Both the position numbers and the translations under genes were made by a program. A stretch of DNA of 36,004 nucleotides from Rickettsiales bacterium (GTDB lineage: Bacteria; Pseudomonadota; Alphaproteobacteria; Rickettsiales; UBA1997): contig JAFVEQ010000032.1 in the NCBI GenBank assembly GCA_017475895.1, forward strand, positions 1 to 36,004, read 5' to 3'. Of this stretch, positions 35,338-36,004 are shown in pieces. The notes under the pieces were generated by a model. That model was not told where the DNA came from. It did not search any database and was given only the letters and a program-made list of their open reading frames with translations. Positions within the stretch are counted from its first letter, which is position 1; the number at the start of each line of letters is the position of its first letter.

Positions 35338-35499
35338 CAAACAACAAGATATTTTCTAAATTCCAAGGCACTACTGATGCAAGCCTCTCTGTCATTCGCT
35401 ATTATTACTACTTTCATCATCAGTTTCTTCAAATTTACTCAAAAATATTTCGCACTTCCTACCTCCATAATTTCCACATAATAAGTTACGGAGGTAAGC
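35338..35499. other. Intergenic before MORN paralogue 3
   Basis: No gene is seen. An imperfect hairpin (ACCTCC at 35461-35466 with GGAGGT at 35490-35495, inner TAA/TTA pairs) sits directly upstream of the promoter of paralogue 3. It has no T tract, so it may be an operator rather than a terminator. Confidence 0.4.
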
Positions 35500-35527
35500 T
35501 TGACTTTATGCAAAAAAATGGTATAAT
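35500..35527 (+). promoter_or_regulatory. Promoter of MORN paralogue 3
   Basis: TTGACT (35500-35505), 16-nt spacer, TATAAT (35522-35527). It is identical to the promoter of paralogue 1 including the spacer, which shows recent duplication or selection. Confidence 0.85.
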
Positions 35528-35553
35528 ATGCATAAATAATTAACTGTGTTAGT

Positions 35554-36004
35554 ATGGAACAAATTTATTATGATATAGATAAAAAAGTAGCATATACCAG
35601 TAATAGTGGTCCGTTATCAACAGAAGATGATATTAATAAAAATAAAATCGATTTCAGTCAATTTTCGGGAGATGCTGAGTTCTATATAGTTCATATAACA
35701 GGCAATGGCGAACAAATATGCAAAAAAAGATATGAAGGTGGATTTGAAAATGGTGAATTTGATGGTGAAGGAAAACTGTTTTCTAAAGATGGTAATGTAT
35801 ACGAAGGTGAATTTAAAGATGGTAAAATGGTTGATGGTGAAGGAATAATTGTTTATAAAAACGGTGATGAATATAAAGGTGATATAAAAAACAAAGAACC
35901 AAACGGCTCAGGAACATTCACTTACGCAAACGGTAACATATACAAAGAATACAATGGTGAATTTAAGGATGGTGAATTTAATGGTCAAGGAACACTCATT
36001 TTCG
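35554..36004 (+). CDS. MORN paralogue 3 (cut by window end)
   Basis: ATG 35554 opens a frame that is still open at the window end (150 codons). It encodes the shared N-terminus (QIYYDIDKKVAYTSNSGPLS, FSGDAEFYIV), then four or five MORN repeats such as YEGGFENGEFDGEGKLF and YEGEFKDGKMVDGEG. The arrangement matches paralogue 2 more than paralogue 1, with long N-terminal MORN repeats. Whether the protease-like block follows cannot be seen. No frameshift is present in the visible part. Confidence 0.85.
   Translation, partial: MEQIYYDIDKKVAYTSNSGPLSTEDDINKNKIDFSQFSGDAEFYIVHITGNGEQICKKRYEGGFENGEFDGEGKLFSKDGNVYEGEFKDGKMVDGEGIIVYKNGDEYKGDIKNKEPNGSGTFTYANGNIYKEYNGEFKDGEFNGQGTLIF

Overview
This is an AT-rich bacterial chromosome segment that uses the standard code; TGA is a real stop at the ends of aroE, the gene after uppS, and radA. 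Several traits suggest an alphaproteobacterium: an SH3-domain secreted protein of the COG3807 kind, rpsA followed by sppA, eno near pyrG, and promoters of the form TTGACT, 16-17 nt, TATAAT. The low GC, broken genes and large coiled-coil and MORN-repeat proteins suggest a host-associated or gut lineage (Rickettsiales-, Holosporales- or RF32-like). That placement is inference. No rRNA, CRISPR array or insertion sequence was found.

Layout. 1-435: decayed GNAT acetyltransferase. 795-871: tRNA-Ile. 999-6109 (minus): eno with its own terminator, then pyrG-recG. 6259-6842: frameshifted receiver-like gene, convergent with the aro operon. 6839-10460 (minus): tRNA-Pro, then DAHP synthase-aroB-aroE-aroD, four steps from DAHP formation to shikimate. 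10582-12163: dCMP deaminase and a convergent GT4 glycosyltransferase. 12272-12705 (minus): rpmE and a tRNA-Arg with an odd anticodon loop. 12855-16721 (minus): a small unknown gene, frr, uppS, a CdsA-position membrane protein, a secreted SH3 protein and dprA. 16953-20375 (plus): rpsA, sppA, sfsA. 20474: tRNA-Gln. 20703-27986 (plus): a 1823-residue coiled-coil protein of unknown function, radA, tsaE. 28077-30317: membrane-anchored KAP-type P-loop NTPase. 30412: hisS. 31658: tRNA-Leu (minus). 31908-36004: three tandem paralogues, the last cut by the window end.

The most unusual part is the right end. Each paralogue has nearly the same promoter and leader, a conserved N-terminal segment and MORN repeats. 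The two complete ones also have a central block with conserved His, Asp and Gln-x4-Cys, resembling the order in CE-clan (Ulp1/YopJ-like) cysteine proteases, then a short coiled coil and more MORN repeats. Both complete copies carry a one-base frameshift, one of them in an A8 tract just before the presumed catalytic Gln/Cys. This could be phase variation, transcriptional slippage, decay or sequencing error. The other strong oddities are the giant coiled-coil gene placed 7 nt before radA and the tRNA-Arg(GCG) with C33.
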